A stretch of 64,000 nt of DNA from Procambarus clarkii (taxonomy: Eukaryota > Arthropoda > Malacostraca > Decapoda > Cambaridae), in assembly GCF_040958095.1 (NCBI RefSeq), contig NC_091220.1:22110383-22174382 (forward strand), read 5' to 3'. Below the pieces are notes generated by a model. The model made no database searches. It had not been told where the DNA came from and saw nothing but the letters and a program-made list of their open reading frames with translations. Below, piece after piece: positions 1-10,021 of this stretch. Positions within the stretch are counted from its first letter, which is position 1. The number at the start of each line of letters is the position of its first letter. The position numbers and the translations under genes were made by a program.

Positions 1-743
1 TGATACAATATATAAGAGCCTCCGTATCCAGTCCAGTCAACCAGTATGCCAGAATCCTGTTCAGTAGTAATACGGGCTACTGTGTAATGGAGCTATCCAA
101 GGAATCTTGTGGTGTAAGTACCTAAAAGTTATTTTATGATAAGCATGATGAAGCTTTGGACACTGTATTATAATAAATAAATAAATAATGTCTCAGGTGC
201 ATTTGTGATGAAATCTAATCTTTCTAGGATGATATTAGCGATATCAGTGAGGGAGCCGAAGAGAAGAAGATAAAAGAGAAAAAAGATACTACTTCAACTA
301 GCAAGTCTATTATTGTTAAAATAGAAAACCATATCCATTCCAATGATTAAAATGTGGCTTTGAGAAAGTTGGTTAATATAACGCGTGAGACTATATAAAA
401 AAAACAACGTTATTGTGAAATTAATACTCAAAGTTTATTACAAATATTAGAATGGTTTGCTAACCACGATGGAACCGATGTGTTGCTGTACGAATTTGCC
501 CACAGTGCATCATGTCAAAAAAACACTTGTACCCCGATTTGTCTAATGTTTCGCCGGGTTCGTCATCATGTAGTAGTTTCTAGACATCCACATTGTTCGG
601 TGTTAATCTTATATTCAACCCTCTTGTGTACACATGTGTCTTCATGTGTTAATGATGATTGTGGGTTGCCTGCTTGTCATAGACTGAAAACCACCAGATC
701 AACTATAAAGTTTCTCCTTGCCAAAAAGAAGTGTGGTTGTTAA
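1..743 (+). pseudogene. TAZ zinc-finger (CBP/p300-like) gene remnant, 5' end outside window
   Basis: The last part (about 420-743) translates to a TAZ-type zinc finger. It shows the HSASC...CTPIC...HH...HC...CTHVSSC...CGLPACHRLK spacing of His and Cys that resembles the TAZ2 domain of CBP/p300, a helical zinc domain that binds transactivators. A segment at about 115-227 has intron-like ends (GTAAGT...TTTCTAG) and joins in phase, giving an upstream acidic and lysine-rich stretch (DDISDISEGAEEKK). The reading is broken about twice, so it is not expected to give a full protein. It could be a host gene relic. Nimaviruses are also remembered to carry a CBP-like TAZ protein, so it may be an outlying part of the viral fossil. 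The domain call is firm and the origin is open. Confidence 0.55.
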
Positions 744-1152
744 CTCAATGTTGTCTGCTGGATATATATTATTGTTAAAAAATTTAATTCGACCTATCAA
801 CAGAAGCGCATTATGATATTGATTTAAGTGTTTTTTTTTGTTTGTTTTTTTTCCATAATATTTGACAAACGAACATCTGTGAAGAAAAGACGCTTTCCTA
901 TTTCTGCAACGGAGGCCTGCCGCTGGATATTTATTGATTTGTACTAGTTAGTGATATGTTGTATTGAATGTTTTCTTCATACCACTGACTAGTTAAATTA
1001 ATATATATTTACAAACATAAGGCAATTGTGATCTGTTATAGGTCATTTGGTGAGATGGTGTGTTAAATGGTTTCACCATAATGTGTGAGGATTCGATGAA
1101 CATTGTTTTTATTTCACTGGTCGAATCAAATAGGGGCAATCATCAGTTTCAG
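744..1152. other. Intergenic AT-rich stretch
   Basis: No coding signal was recognised. The stretch contains short T runs and one weak open frame at its right end that leads into the first recognised Nup54 exon. Confidence 0.5.
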
Positions 1153-2952
1153 ATGCTTCACCAACAACCGGGCTCATCATCAATGGCATTACATATTGCA
1201 ATCTGTGCTCCTTCCTACTTCAATAATGAAAATGATGAGGTCTTGCGAAAGTGGAATCAACTTCAAGCTTTTTGGGGGTTTGGTAAAGGTAAATATGTGG
1301 ATTTTTTTTTTTTCGATGATGTAGTGAGTAAACCATTATGGAAAACTTAGTAGATTTGACTAGTTGTTTATAATATTGTAAAATGTATATAATTAAAATA
1401 AAGTATAATTTTATGAATTTTATTCCTGGTTATTATTCGTCCAAAATGTCACCTGTAGAGTTCACATCTGAAAATCCATATTGTCGTTTCAAAGTAGTTT
1501 GCTATACAAAAATTCCCAATTATCGTAATGAAGATGGTATTGTGCAAATTATAATTGGAAGGGGCCTTTCAGAAGTGGAGTAAGTAATTAATAATCATAT
1601 ACTGTATAATGTTCTAATAATTTTTCATTGTTAAATATGACTAGGATCCGGGAACATTAAAAAATGTTTTTTTTATTTTTTTTTTATTCTTCCAGGGCCT
1701 ACAAACAGGAAGTTATTTCAGCATTGAGTCTATTATTCGGAGGTAATGAAGTTGTTGTTAATGAAACTTTTGCTGCTGAAGTACCAAACAAAACGAACTT
1801 CAGATTTTACATTCAGCAAGTTTTTCCTAATGGTAAAAGAATTTAAAGATTTTATAATGTTTTCCCTAATAATAATTATCATAAAAGATGATTTCAAGTA
1901 TGGTATTATGCAAACTGCTCTATATTATATATATATACCTTCTAGGAGAGATTCAACGTGCATCTACCACTGACACCTTTAGGCATATGTTAAGAACATC
2001 ATACAATCCAATTTTTAAGGTAAGCCTAAGTAAGCCTTATTATAGCTTGCACCAATCTATTTCATGGGATTTGATATCAGGTTGGCTTAAATAATCAAAT
2101 TAGCTTAAAAGGGACATTATTAATGGAACGTTTTTTGACAGACAGGCAGGTAGATAGCCAGACAGAGACAAAAATGCCTACTTTTTCTGTTTCAGAATTT
2201 GTTTATTGAACAGATTATTCCAATGTTGACTTTAACTGAACAACATATGATTTTGAAATGACCAATCCATCTACTTATCGTGACATAATGACAAAAGTGA
2301 AGATATTACGGGGTATTTTTTTATTGTACCTACATTTGTGGAATTAAAAATTAAAATAAATTATTTATTGTTTATAGGAATTGATCCAGCATTGTGGAAA
2401 CTGGGCAAGCAAAAAAATCCTGACCCAAAGAAATTGATACCTGTTGTAAAAGTGGGATTTCAGGAATTACAGAAACAGTTCAAGTATCAAGAAGAATATG
2501 GTAATAAACTTCATAATAGTATGAAGAATATCATGGATATTATGAATGATATAAGACAATTAAGTTGTATGCAGACGACAATTAAAGCTGCCATTCAGAA
2601 TTTTAAGTTGAAACAGACAAATATAATGCGCTGAGTTCTAAAATTGGTGTCAGCACAAGAGGTTGAAAGGAAAAAAAATCTACCACTAGAAGAAATAGAG
2701 GATCAGATTCGACTGCGATTAGAAAACTTGTATATGCAACTGCAGGACCTCAAGGGATGTTTGAATGAACTAATGGCTCAGTCTATACAGCCTGGTAGTT
2801 TTCCGCGAGACCAACGGTATGGACTGGTTGTTGACAAAGTGCAGGATATATCACAATACCTAATATGGCAGCAGGATGCACTTCAGGCTATAGTTAACAT
2901 ACTTAAGGAAGATATACAAGTGGTCGTTAACATAAAGAAGAACATCAGTTAA
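1153..2952 (+). pseudogene. Nup54: Nup54 nucleoporin gene copy with introns and internal stops
   Basis: Host-type gene pieces match nucleoporin p54, the FG nucleoporin of the central Nup62-Nup58-Nup54 channel complex. The recognisable exons are about 1153-1288 (ends in WNQLQAFWGFGKG), 1404-1579 (SPVEFTSENPYCRFK), 1696-1832 (GGNEVVVNET...VFPNG), 1946-2019, 2196 onward, and 2378-2952. The last holds the coiled-coil core (GIDPALWKLGKQKNPDPKKLIPV and KGCLNELMAQS). GT/AG boundaries and phases agree for exons 2-3 and 3-4. Introns are retained, so this is not a processed copy. In-frame stops occur in the exon starting at 2196 and at 2632-2634 (TGA) in the coiled-coil exon. No FG-repeat N-terminus is visible. 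The likely reading is a duplicated, decaying copy; assembly errors or missed small introns are the alternative. Confidence 0.72.
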
Positions 2953-3042
2953 GTTTTGAGAGTTAAGGAAATTGGCTAACAGTCAACCAACTTCCCCAAA
3001 CAACATTCAAACATTGGTAATTAACCCTATTTAACACCTCCC

Positions 3043-3199
3043 TTCACCCTTTCAGGGAGGGTATGATGCTACACTGAATTTTTTTGGTTCGTAACCAGCA
3101 ACACACATTGAACTGATGATATTTCACTCTCTCAGGGAGGGTATGATGCTACACTGATTTTTTGTTTGTAACCCGCAACACACACATTGAATTGATGAT
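3043..3199. repeat. Two tandem copies of a ~79-bp unit
   Basis: The phrase CAGGGAGGGTATGATGCTAC followed by an AT-rich run, a GTAACC..GCAACACACA stretch and ATTGAA.TGATGATA occurs twice head to tail. The copies differ by small changes. No function is apparent; the repeat sits between the Nup54 tail and the integrase gene. Confidence 0.75.
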
Positions 3200-3462
3200 A
3201 GTCAATAAATTAAATTTTAGTCCAGTTCCTTGTTTTTTTTTTTTTGGTTTTCCACATACAATAAGTGCACTCTGCCCATTAGGCAAAGTATTATAATAAT
3301 TTTGCTAGATATTGATGACACTGACATTTTAACTAAAACTTGAAATAATTGACCTAGAATGTAACAACAATGTTTGTGTTGTCTTACAGCAATAATTTAG
3401 TCAAATAAGCACAAACTGTAAACTGCCAGCTTAACCAAGAAAGCCTGCCAGTGATTGGTCAA

Positions 3463-3503
3463 TATAAAATATTCAGCGTGTGAGGGTTAATATCAGAGTC
3501 AGT
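3463..3503 (+). promoter_or_regulatory. TATA + TCAGT initiator promoter of the integrase gene
   Basis: TATAAAA at 3463-3469 is followed about 35 bases later by TCAGT (3499-3503), the arthropod initiator consensus. GATTGG, an inverted CCAAT-type box, lies just upstream at about 3453. The first ATG of the downstream frame is at 3519, giving a very short leader. Confidence 0.6.
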
Positions 3504-3518
3504 CGATTTTGCTCCAGC

Positions 3519-5816
3519 ATGGAGGACACACCTACAATTTCCTCTCCATTAACATGTGGACAGAAACAACAAGAAAGAAGTGATAATAACAATACTAGTG
3601 TTGATGAAGAACCATTACCTTCAGCATCCACGTCTTTACCTTTGGGACAAAAAGTTAATGAAGGGTGTGAGAGAGAAGAAGAGGTGATACAAAAAAAGGA
3701 ATTTGAATTAAAAATTAGCCAAATGTTGGAAAAAGGTGGGCATGGAAGCCGGAAAATTTTCACTCGAGAAAAATTATCACAATATATTGAGGAAGTCAAA
3801 AATGCTAAATTGAAACTGACTACAAAGACATCTCATGAATATGATCTATTGTCTAGATATGATGTCAAAAATCTATTTGGGGATGACGTCCTAGTAACCA
3901 TCGACGAAACTGAACGAAGAATGAAGCGGGGGACCAAGCGTAAACTGACCAGTGACAATCGTCATTCTACTACGGCTGTAACAACAACAACAACAACAGG
4001 AACAACAGCTGATCCTGGCCGGATGTGTCGTCGTTTCATACATCAAAGGCAATTGTATGATACGATTTATGATGCACACAGAGCAGTTTGTCACGGAGGA
4101 GAAAAAAGAACTTATCTTGAAGCAAGTAAAACTATCGCTAACGTCACTCAACAATCGGTGAAACTCTTTATTTCACTCTGCCACATATGCAATTTGAAAC
4201 GACTTCCTCGACGAAAAAAAGGGGTAATACGGCCCATTGTATCGACCAGTTTTGCGGAGCGAGGACAAATGGACTTAATAAATATGCAAAAAGAAGGAGG
4301 ATGTGTGTATAAATATATTTTACATTATCAGGATCATTTAACAAAGTTTTCGGTTTTACGAGCTCTCCGCAGTAAACGGGCGATTGAAGTGGCACGCCAC
4401 TTACTCGATATATTTGCTCTCTTGGGAGCCCCACGAATTTTACAGAGCGATAACGGCCGTGAATTTGTGGCAGAGGTCATTCAAGAGCTAAAAAACGAAA
4501 TGTGGCCCAACATGCTCCTCATTAATAGCAAACCTCGTCATCCACAGAGCCAAGGGAGCATTGAACGTGCGAATGGGGATGTAATCAAAATGCTTGGCAG
4601 TTGGATGTGTGAAAATCAAACGCGAGATTGGTCAGCTGGACTTCCCTTTGTGCAATTCACCAAAAACACAGCATATTCACTTGGAATTGGCATATCGTCT
4701 TACAAGGTAGTTTTTGGTATAGAACCGCCAATAGTTATGAAGATTCGTCTTTCGCCCTCAATATATAGCCAATTGTTCAATAACTGTCACTATGATGACA
4801 ATGAAGAAGAAGAAGAAGAAGAAGACAAAGAGGATGAAGAAAAAAGAGGCAAAGAAGCAAAGGTAAAATTCCTTAATATTTATTGGTTTTGTTTTCAGTT
4901 CAACCTTGGAAAACAAGAGTCCTTAATTAATTTCTGTATACTAAAATTTTTTTTTTATATAATTGCAGTATTCCCTGTCATCATCAAGTCCGCTGCTGCG
5001 TCAGATTTCTTCACCGTTGCCAGACATGGAAGAAATAATTTTTGATGAGGTTGAGGAGGTTACTGTTACTGTTGCTGCTGGTGCTACAACTGCCTCTACT
5101 TCCATATTATCCCCGCCACAAATACCGCCACCTTCATTACCCCCTATATTATCACCACCAACACCATCATCACCTGGTATTGTGCTGTCGCCTAAAGTAA
5201 TAATAAATAGAAGATTATGTAATTTAGAAGATGGTAAACCTAATGATAATAATAATTCTGAAGTAAATAACGATTCATATAATTTACATATTGAAAATTT
5301 AGGAACTATTAGAAGCAAAGTTTATGAGCGTCAGATAACTAATGCCTCAAAAATGTTACAATTGTCAAAATGTTGTCAATTGTCATATAGGCTAACAGGC
5401 TAACACCTGTTAGCCTATATGATACTGTTAATGTGATAATACCTAAAGAAGATAGGGAAAACAAAACAGGAATGCGAACAATCAGTGGAATTATCATCGA
5501 AATAGACAATGAAAGAGATTTATATCGTGTAGCTACAAAATTTGGAACGATTAACCAATATCTATCAAGAAACGATTTTGATAAAACAATCGAAAGAATA
5601 ATGCCAAACGAAATTAATAAGAATCAACAACTTGGGCTTCGTGAGATTGTTCGTAGACAATCAAATTACTTTCTCAGTGATAATAGACACCTGAAACAAT
5701 TAGTATGCCACTGTAAACTTTTATCCTGTTTAAATCATAGATGTATTTGCAAAAGAAATAATCAGAAATGTACCAAAAAATGCCGGCATAATGAAAATTT
5801 ATGTAAAAACTCGTAG
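3519..5816 (+). CDS. Integrase-domain protein, KRBA2/Ginger-transposase type, spliced
   Basis: A DDE integrase-fold protein. From the N-terminus it has a Ser/Glu-rich leader, an H2C2 integrase zinc motif (H..H...C..C ending CHICNLKR, around residues 190-230), then the catalytic core with the first Asp in GQMDLINM, the second in LQSDNGREFV and the Glu in SQGSIERANGDV. It ends in a Cys-rich tail (CHCKLLSC...CICKRNNQKC), a layout typical of KRBA2/SCAND3-like proteins derived from Ginger-type cut-and-paste DNA transposons. An intron at 4863-4968 (GTAAAA...TTGCAG) splices in phase 0 into a Ser/Pro-rich linker. The C-terminal block (from about 5409) is not in the same frame as the linker; the shift is at a 17-bp-arm palindrome. 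It could be a host-domesticated gene or a decayed transposon. No terminal inverted repeats were found. Confidence 0.7.
5383..5422. repeat. Perfect 17-bp-arm palindrome inside the integrase gene
   Basis: Arms 5383-5399 and 5406-5422 are exact inverse copies (TCATATAGGCTAACAGG) with a 6-base loop. It would form a strong hairpin and marks the point where the linker frame and the C-terminal zinc frame differ. It may be a small fold-back duplication of the sequence on one side. Confidence 0.85.
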
Positions 5817-6250
5817 CACCAAAAAATAAAATTCCGTTTCGCTCGTTTTTCAATATATATATGGTTGGTTTGGTTTAAATGCTCATCAGTAAAGAATTAT
5901 ATTTTGTATTTGGGCTTATTATTTATTACCAGTTCACAAACTGTTATTTTGATTGATTCTGACAGAGTATAGAACACAGGTGAGGAGACTAAAAATAATC
6001 TAATGAACTCAGCCTTATTAGGTAAATGGGGTCTTTCTTGCACAGTAGGCCGAGACGTTTGTTCTCTGGCATAGAACGTACTTCTCAGCCACTATGCAAA
6101 AAGACCCCATTTGCCTAATAAGGTCGAGTGATTTTCTTGTTGTGTTAGTTTATTTAAGTTAATTCGTTTTAACTCAAATATAAACAAATTAACTTAAACA
6201 AACATGAAAGTTGTAGGCCAAGTGCGACGTCCCCTAAAGCCTATAAAAAA
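5817..6250. repeat. Non-coding spacer with a large imperfect inverted repeat
   Basis: About 6006-6045 and 6090-6130 are inverted copies of roughly 40 bases (core CCTTATTAGG.AAATGGGGTC) separated by about 45 bases, which would form a long hairpin. At 5863-5894 there is a GGTTGGTTTG-containing block that recurs at 7831-7861. No gene was recognised. The repeats look like short mobile or boundary sequences at the left edge of the virus-like block. Confidence 0.6.
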
Positions 6251-7517
6251 TTAAAGGTCATTCTTACAATTAACTATAGTATTTGGAGGAGCCACTTTGC
6301 AATTTCCGAGAACACACCAGATTACATCAGACTTCTGAATTACAAAAACGTTTCCTCTGGGGAATAGCAAATGAATATATATGACAGGAAGGATTTTGAT
6401 ATTTCGAGTCAGTAACCCAAGACAGACATATGGGCTGAATAAGTATTGGTCATCATTATTTGATATTATATAACCATCAATTAGGTTATGACTGAATCTA
6501 TCAAATATCTGAGACTCATATACGAGACCAACTGGCTCATAACACTTTACATACTGTGGATACTTATTTATTTGCCCACTCCTCCTGCGAGTACAACTCC
6601 ATCTTTTCTTTAAGGCTCCCATGACATAAGTTTTTTCGTCCATATTCTGATTACTGGTTCCTAAAGCCATTACTCCTAAGGTTATAGGCTCTTTCAATAT
6701 TTCAGCCCTTTTATAACCAAGTTTGTATAATATCAGCAAAGGTACACAGAGACCAATGGGAATTTTCTTGCCTTGTAATTTACATTTTATAGTCCTCTTT
6801 GCAGTACCTTCCCTTTCATGTAATGTCGTTGAAGAAGCATTACAAAGGTCAGGTATTTTTAACCTCTCGAATATTGAAAGAAATGGAATATTATACTCAT
6901 CTTCATTAAACCACTCACAGATTTTTCGTTTCCTTTTAATTTCAAAACGGGGATGAATAAATGTCAACCTTAGATCTACTGGATACAATTTACAAACTTT
7001 TTGATCTGTTTTAAATGAAGGAAAAATTCCACATCTTTCGGCATCAGTATCCATAGTTTTTATTACTTCTTCATAAAATCTCCCAACAATATCGGAAAAG
7101 TTGGGAGGTTCTCCATTGTCGAGGGTACCATTTGCAACTGTGAACTTTGATGTAATTTGTTCTTTCCAGGTAATGTAGTTTTTAGGTAGCAATACTCGTA
7201 TTGACGGAGACTCAATGAAGTATATCAATACTGGTACATCTTCCGGATGTATTAATTCAGCGATTGCTATGAACCCTCTTTTTTTTGTTTTTTTCATTCT
7301 TTACAAGTGTATAACCTGAATATTCGATGGGAATGAATTTTGAAAGTTTATCAACAAGCCAGTCCTTCCCAATGAGGCAATATATTTTAATATCTTTATA
7401 ATTGTTCAACACGCCTAATGTAGCAGAGGCATATTCTCCACAAATGGCAGCTGATCCTCTTGCTTGACCAATTATGTAGCTGGCAAGTTTCATTTTAGGG
7501 GTATGGATTGAAATCAT
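6251..7517 (-). pseudogene. Unknown virus-like gene
   Basis: About 420 codons of AT-rich coding-type sequence on the minus strand with no introns and no family I recognise. The product would be soluble and basic, with scattered Cys and no signal peptide. The first part contains a hydrophobic, glycine-rich patch (SYIIGQARGSAAICGEYAS) near its start. It appears broken about once. It is the leftmost gene of the virus-like block and lies between two copies of a short dispersed repeat (5863 and 7831), which may bound a transposed segment. Placement with the fossil rests on base composition and lack of introns only. Confidence 0.4.
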
Positions 7518-7984
7518 AATTGTAATCTTACCTAATAAAAAATATCTATATCCTTTTATAATGAATAAATATAAAAAAAAAATCCACTACCTGTTAACAG
7601 GTAGAATTAGCTATGTTATCATCAGTGCCAACCAGGCAAAGGACAACACGAGATTGAACAAATGGGAAAAAGTTTATTTAACCCTGAATGCTCCACCTGG
7701 ACTTAATCGAGCCTTTATTATACTTTTAAAAACATTAAAATCGAGCCGGCAGAACATCAAAGCCCCCAAAACATAAACGTATATAATAAAAATTAATAAT
7801 TACTTGCTGTTTTCCGTTTTTGGGGTATACGGTTGGTTTGATTTAATAACACATCAATAAAGCCAACTATTCAAGGTTCGATTTGCATAATAAACAGGAG
7901 CAATATCCTCCCAAAATATATATATATATATAAAGAAGTGTGCGACCAAGAAAATCAAAGTCATTAATCCTATAAATTAAGGTA
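7518..7984. promoter_or_regulatory. Intergenic region with repeat copy and AT-rich leader
   Basis: No convincing gene. It holds the second copy of the GGTTGGTTTG block (7831-7861), then a block (7862-7895, ACTATTCAAG..TCGATTTGC.TAATAA) that recurs near 16514-16549. A (TA)n run ending in TATAAAG at about 7917-7934 and the sequence ATTAAGGTAATGG at the next start could be promoter elements. TTAAG resembles the late TAAG motif of baculoviruses, but only one other start here (61167) has it. Confidence 0.4.
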
Positions 7985-8584
7985 ATGGATTGGAATCAAT
8001 TATTATTATTATTATTAATATTGACCGTAAGAAAAATTACTACTGTTTGTTTTGCTCATTCTATAATTCCATGGGCTCCATTATCTATTAAAACTCCATA
8101 CATGACATTTATAAATGACCCATTCCATCCAACATGGCAAACAAGACATCAACAATCAAAAACAAAATTATTTAAAGAAATAGTAATGATCCCAACTGTT
8201 TATAATATTTCATTTTCAATAACATGTGGTGCATGTTATGCATACTCTTATTTCTTATATCCAAAATTAACTATAAATGAAGAAACAGAGGGACTCTTAT
8301 TATACGAAACTTTTCCAGATGCTAATAAATACTATATAGGATGTAAAATATATGAATGTAAAATGACCACGGTTAAGATTAAATTAAATAACCCTTTGGA
8401 AACATTAGAGGGAAGAATAATTTGTCATTTGAATCGTGGTATCCAACATACTAAAGAAATTCTACTCTTTAAAGGAATAAGTAGAGTACAAATACGTAAA
8501 GTAGAAAACAACCAGTGTGCACTTCCTATTAACTTAACATTGTTGAATTCTTTCATTTCAAGCCGAACGTTTAGTAAAAATTAA
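7985..8584 (+). CDS. Secreted or envelope-type protein, unknown (199 aa)
   Basis: A whole open frame of 199 codons. Residues 1-22 form a clear signal peptide (poly-Leu core, then TVCFA). The mature part has paired Cys (CGACYAYSYF, CKIYECKM) suggesting disulfides, one or more N-glycosylation sequons, and no second membrane span, so it is likely secreted or lumenal. No homologue is recognised. It lies in the virus-like block next to another signal-peptide protein on the opposite strand. The start is chosen because the signal peptide begins right at this ATG, 5 bases after a TTAAG motif. Confidence 0.5.
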   Translation: MDWNQLLLLLLILTVRKITTVCFAHSIIPWAPLSIKTPYMTFINDPFHPTWQTRHQQSKTKLFKEIVMIPTVYNISFSITCGACYAYSYFLYPKLTINEETEGLLLYETFPDANKYYIGCKIYECKMTTVKIKLNNPLETLEGRIICHLNRGIQHTKEILLFKGISRVQIRKVENNQCALPINLTLLNSFISSRTFSKN

Positions 8585-8877
8585 GATATTTGCTATATAT
8601 ATATCCGATAGTAAGTAGTACTAGATCGTTTCTTTTCCAAGAGGAAACACCGTTATTAGTATACCAGATTAACTATACACATCAATCAAATCATGTTGGA
8701 TTATCTCAAGAATTGTGTTTTAAATTCCAATGGTTGTTTGGGGTTTTGGGTTTGGCGCATTTTTTGATACATTAGACATTGATAAAGAAATAGTTTAAGT
8801 TTTTGATGGGATGTTGATGTTTATTAACACAAATTTATTTTAAAGTGGTTCGGGAAGTTCGTATGAAATATACTCTC
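8585..8877. other. Short AT-rich gap, possible decayed coding trace
   Basis: A 61-codon frame (8590-8775) without good start context follows the secreted-protein gene. It may be a decayed trace; nothing was recognised in it. Confidence 0.3.
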
Positions 8878-9840
8878 CTATTTCTTCCTGCCTTTTTTTT
8901 TTTTTTTACTTTTAACACATGTAATATAATATAATTGAATAATTAATAAACTTATTGAAACTATAATTATTATTATACTCAAAACAAACAAATATTGATG
9001 CATATAGGTAATAGCATGCGAATCAATACTTTTTTTACAATTACCAATACACTGTGCTATATAGAGTGTCCCATTTAAATCTTCTCGAAGAACTTTAAGT
9101 ATAGGACGAGTCTTATTATTATATGTTGTTATATTGTCAAGAATGCTATCTTGTTCATCCAATATTTTAATATTATTCTCATCGTACACAAATTTGATAA
9201 CAACAGACGACATTCTATTTAAGGTATCACACCTTTCTGATAATTTATTAACATTATTCACAACCTTTATTTGTGAATGACTGTGATCCAAACATAGTGT
9301 CTTTCTTTGACCATCTATTAAAAACTTAACATAGGTATCTGCTAAGGGCGTCAAAATAAGATATTCTTCTTCGTTACCTGAGGCATCAATTTGTAAATCA
9401 TATTTCATTGATGATGATAATTTTCTGTATGGCCAGCCTTGAGGGCAACCTAGAAGAATATTGATATAGCTAAATATTACAAATCTTCCTATTAATTTAC
9501 TTGTTGTGTTTTGATTCAGTCGTCTTTTCACTGGTAATTGAAATTTATTTAATATAAATAGTTGTGAAACATTCCCAAATTTTAACTCTGCATTTAACCA
9601 TTTATGTTGTTCTGTATTATTATATCCTAATAATTCATTAAAATTTCTATCGTAATAAATAGATATTATAAAATTGAGGTTATTTCTTACAAACCAAAAT
9701 TTAATTGAATCTTCAAATATTGTTAATCTTTTTCCATTTTCGTTGACTGCACATTCAGTATATAAATGGGGATTGTGACTAACTATTACTCGTACTGATA
9801 ACAAAACAAGAAGAAATGTCTTTCGTGAAATTGTATTCAT
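8878..9840 (-). CDS. Type I membrane glycoprotein, unknown (320 aa)
   Basis: A whole frame with an N-terminal signal peptide (FLLVLLSVRVIVS), an ectodomain of about 260 residues with several NxT/NxS sequons and spaced Cys (including CIGNCKK before the membrane), a single transmembrane segment near residues 283-308 (rich in Ile/Val/Leu) and a short, very basic cytoplasmic tail (KSKKKKKGRKK). This is the architecture of a viral envelope or host surface glycoprotein. I do not recognise the family. It is convergent with the 199-aa secreted protein gene, and its gene start faces the spliced gene at 10022. Confidence 0.5.
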   Translation of the reverse strand: MNTISRKTFLLVLLSVRVIVSHNPHLYTECAVNENGKRLTIFEDSIKFWFVRNNLNFIISIYYDRNFNELLGYNNTEQHKWLNAELKFGNVSQLFILNKFQLPVKRRLNQNTTSKLIGRFVIFSYINILLGCPQGWPYRKLSSSMKYDLQIDASGNEEEYLILTPLADTYVKFLIDGQRKTLCLDHSHSQIKVVNNVNKLSERCDTLNRMSSVVIKFVYDENNIKILDEQDSILDNITTYNNKTRPILKVLREDLNGTLYIAQCIGNCKKSIDSHAITYMHQYLFVLSIIIIIVSISLLIIQLYYITCVKSKKKKKGRKK

Positions 9841-9959
9841 TTTTTTAAAAGGTAAGAGTATTATTTCGATGTGTCAGGGTGGTGTTGTGCGTTCTAGTGG
9901 TCTCAACGGAGTTCCCCCACCCCCCTGCCTCCATCCGGGAGAGTCCCATCCTGTCAGGG

Positions 9960-9998
9960 TATAAATATTAAAGGACTCGAGGTTCCACACACATCAGT
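9960..9998 (+). promoter_or_regulatory. TATA + TCAGT initiator promoter
   Basis: TATAAATA (9960-9967) lies about 31 bases before the initiator TCAGT (9994-9998) in CACATCAGTGTG. This is classic arthropod RNA polymerase II core promoter spacing. The first ATG follows at 10022. The sequence just upstream (about 9880-9955) is locally C-rich, unlike the AT-rich virus-like genes around it. Confidence 0.7.
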
Positions 9999-10021
9999 GT
10001 GTCCCTGCTACACCCAACAGT

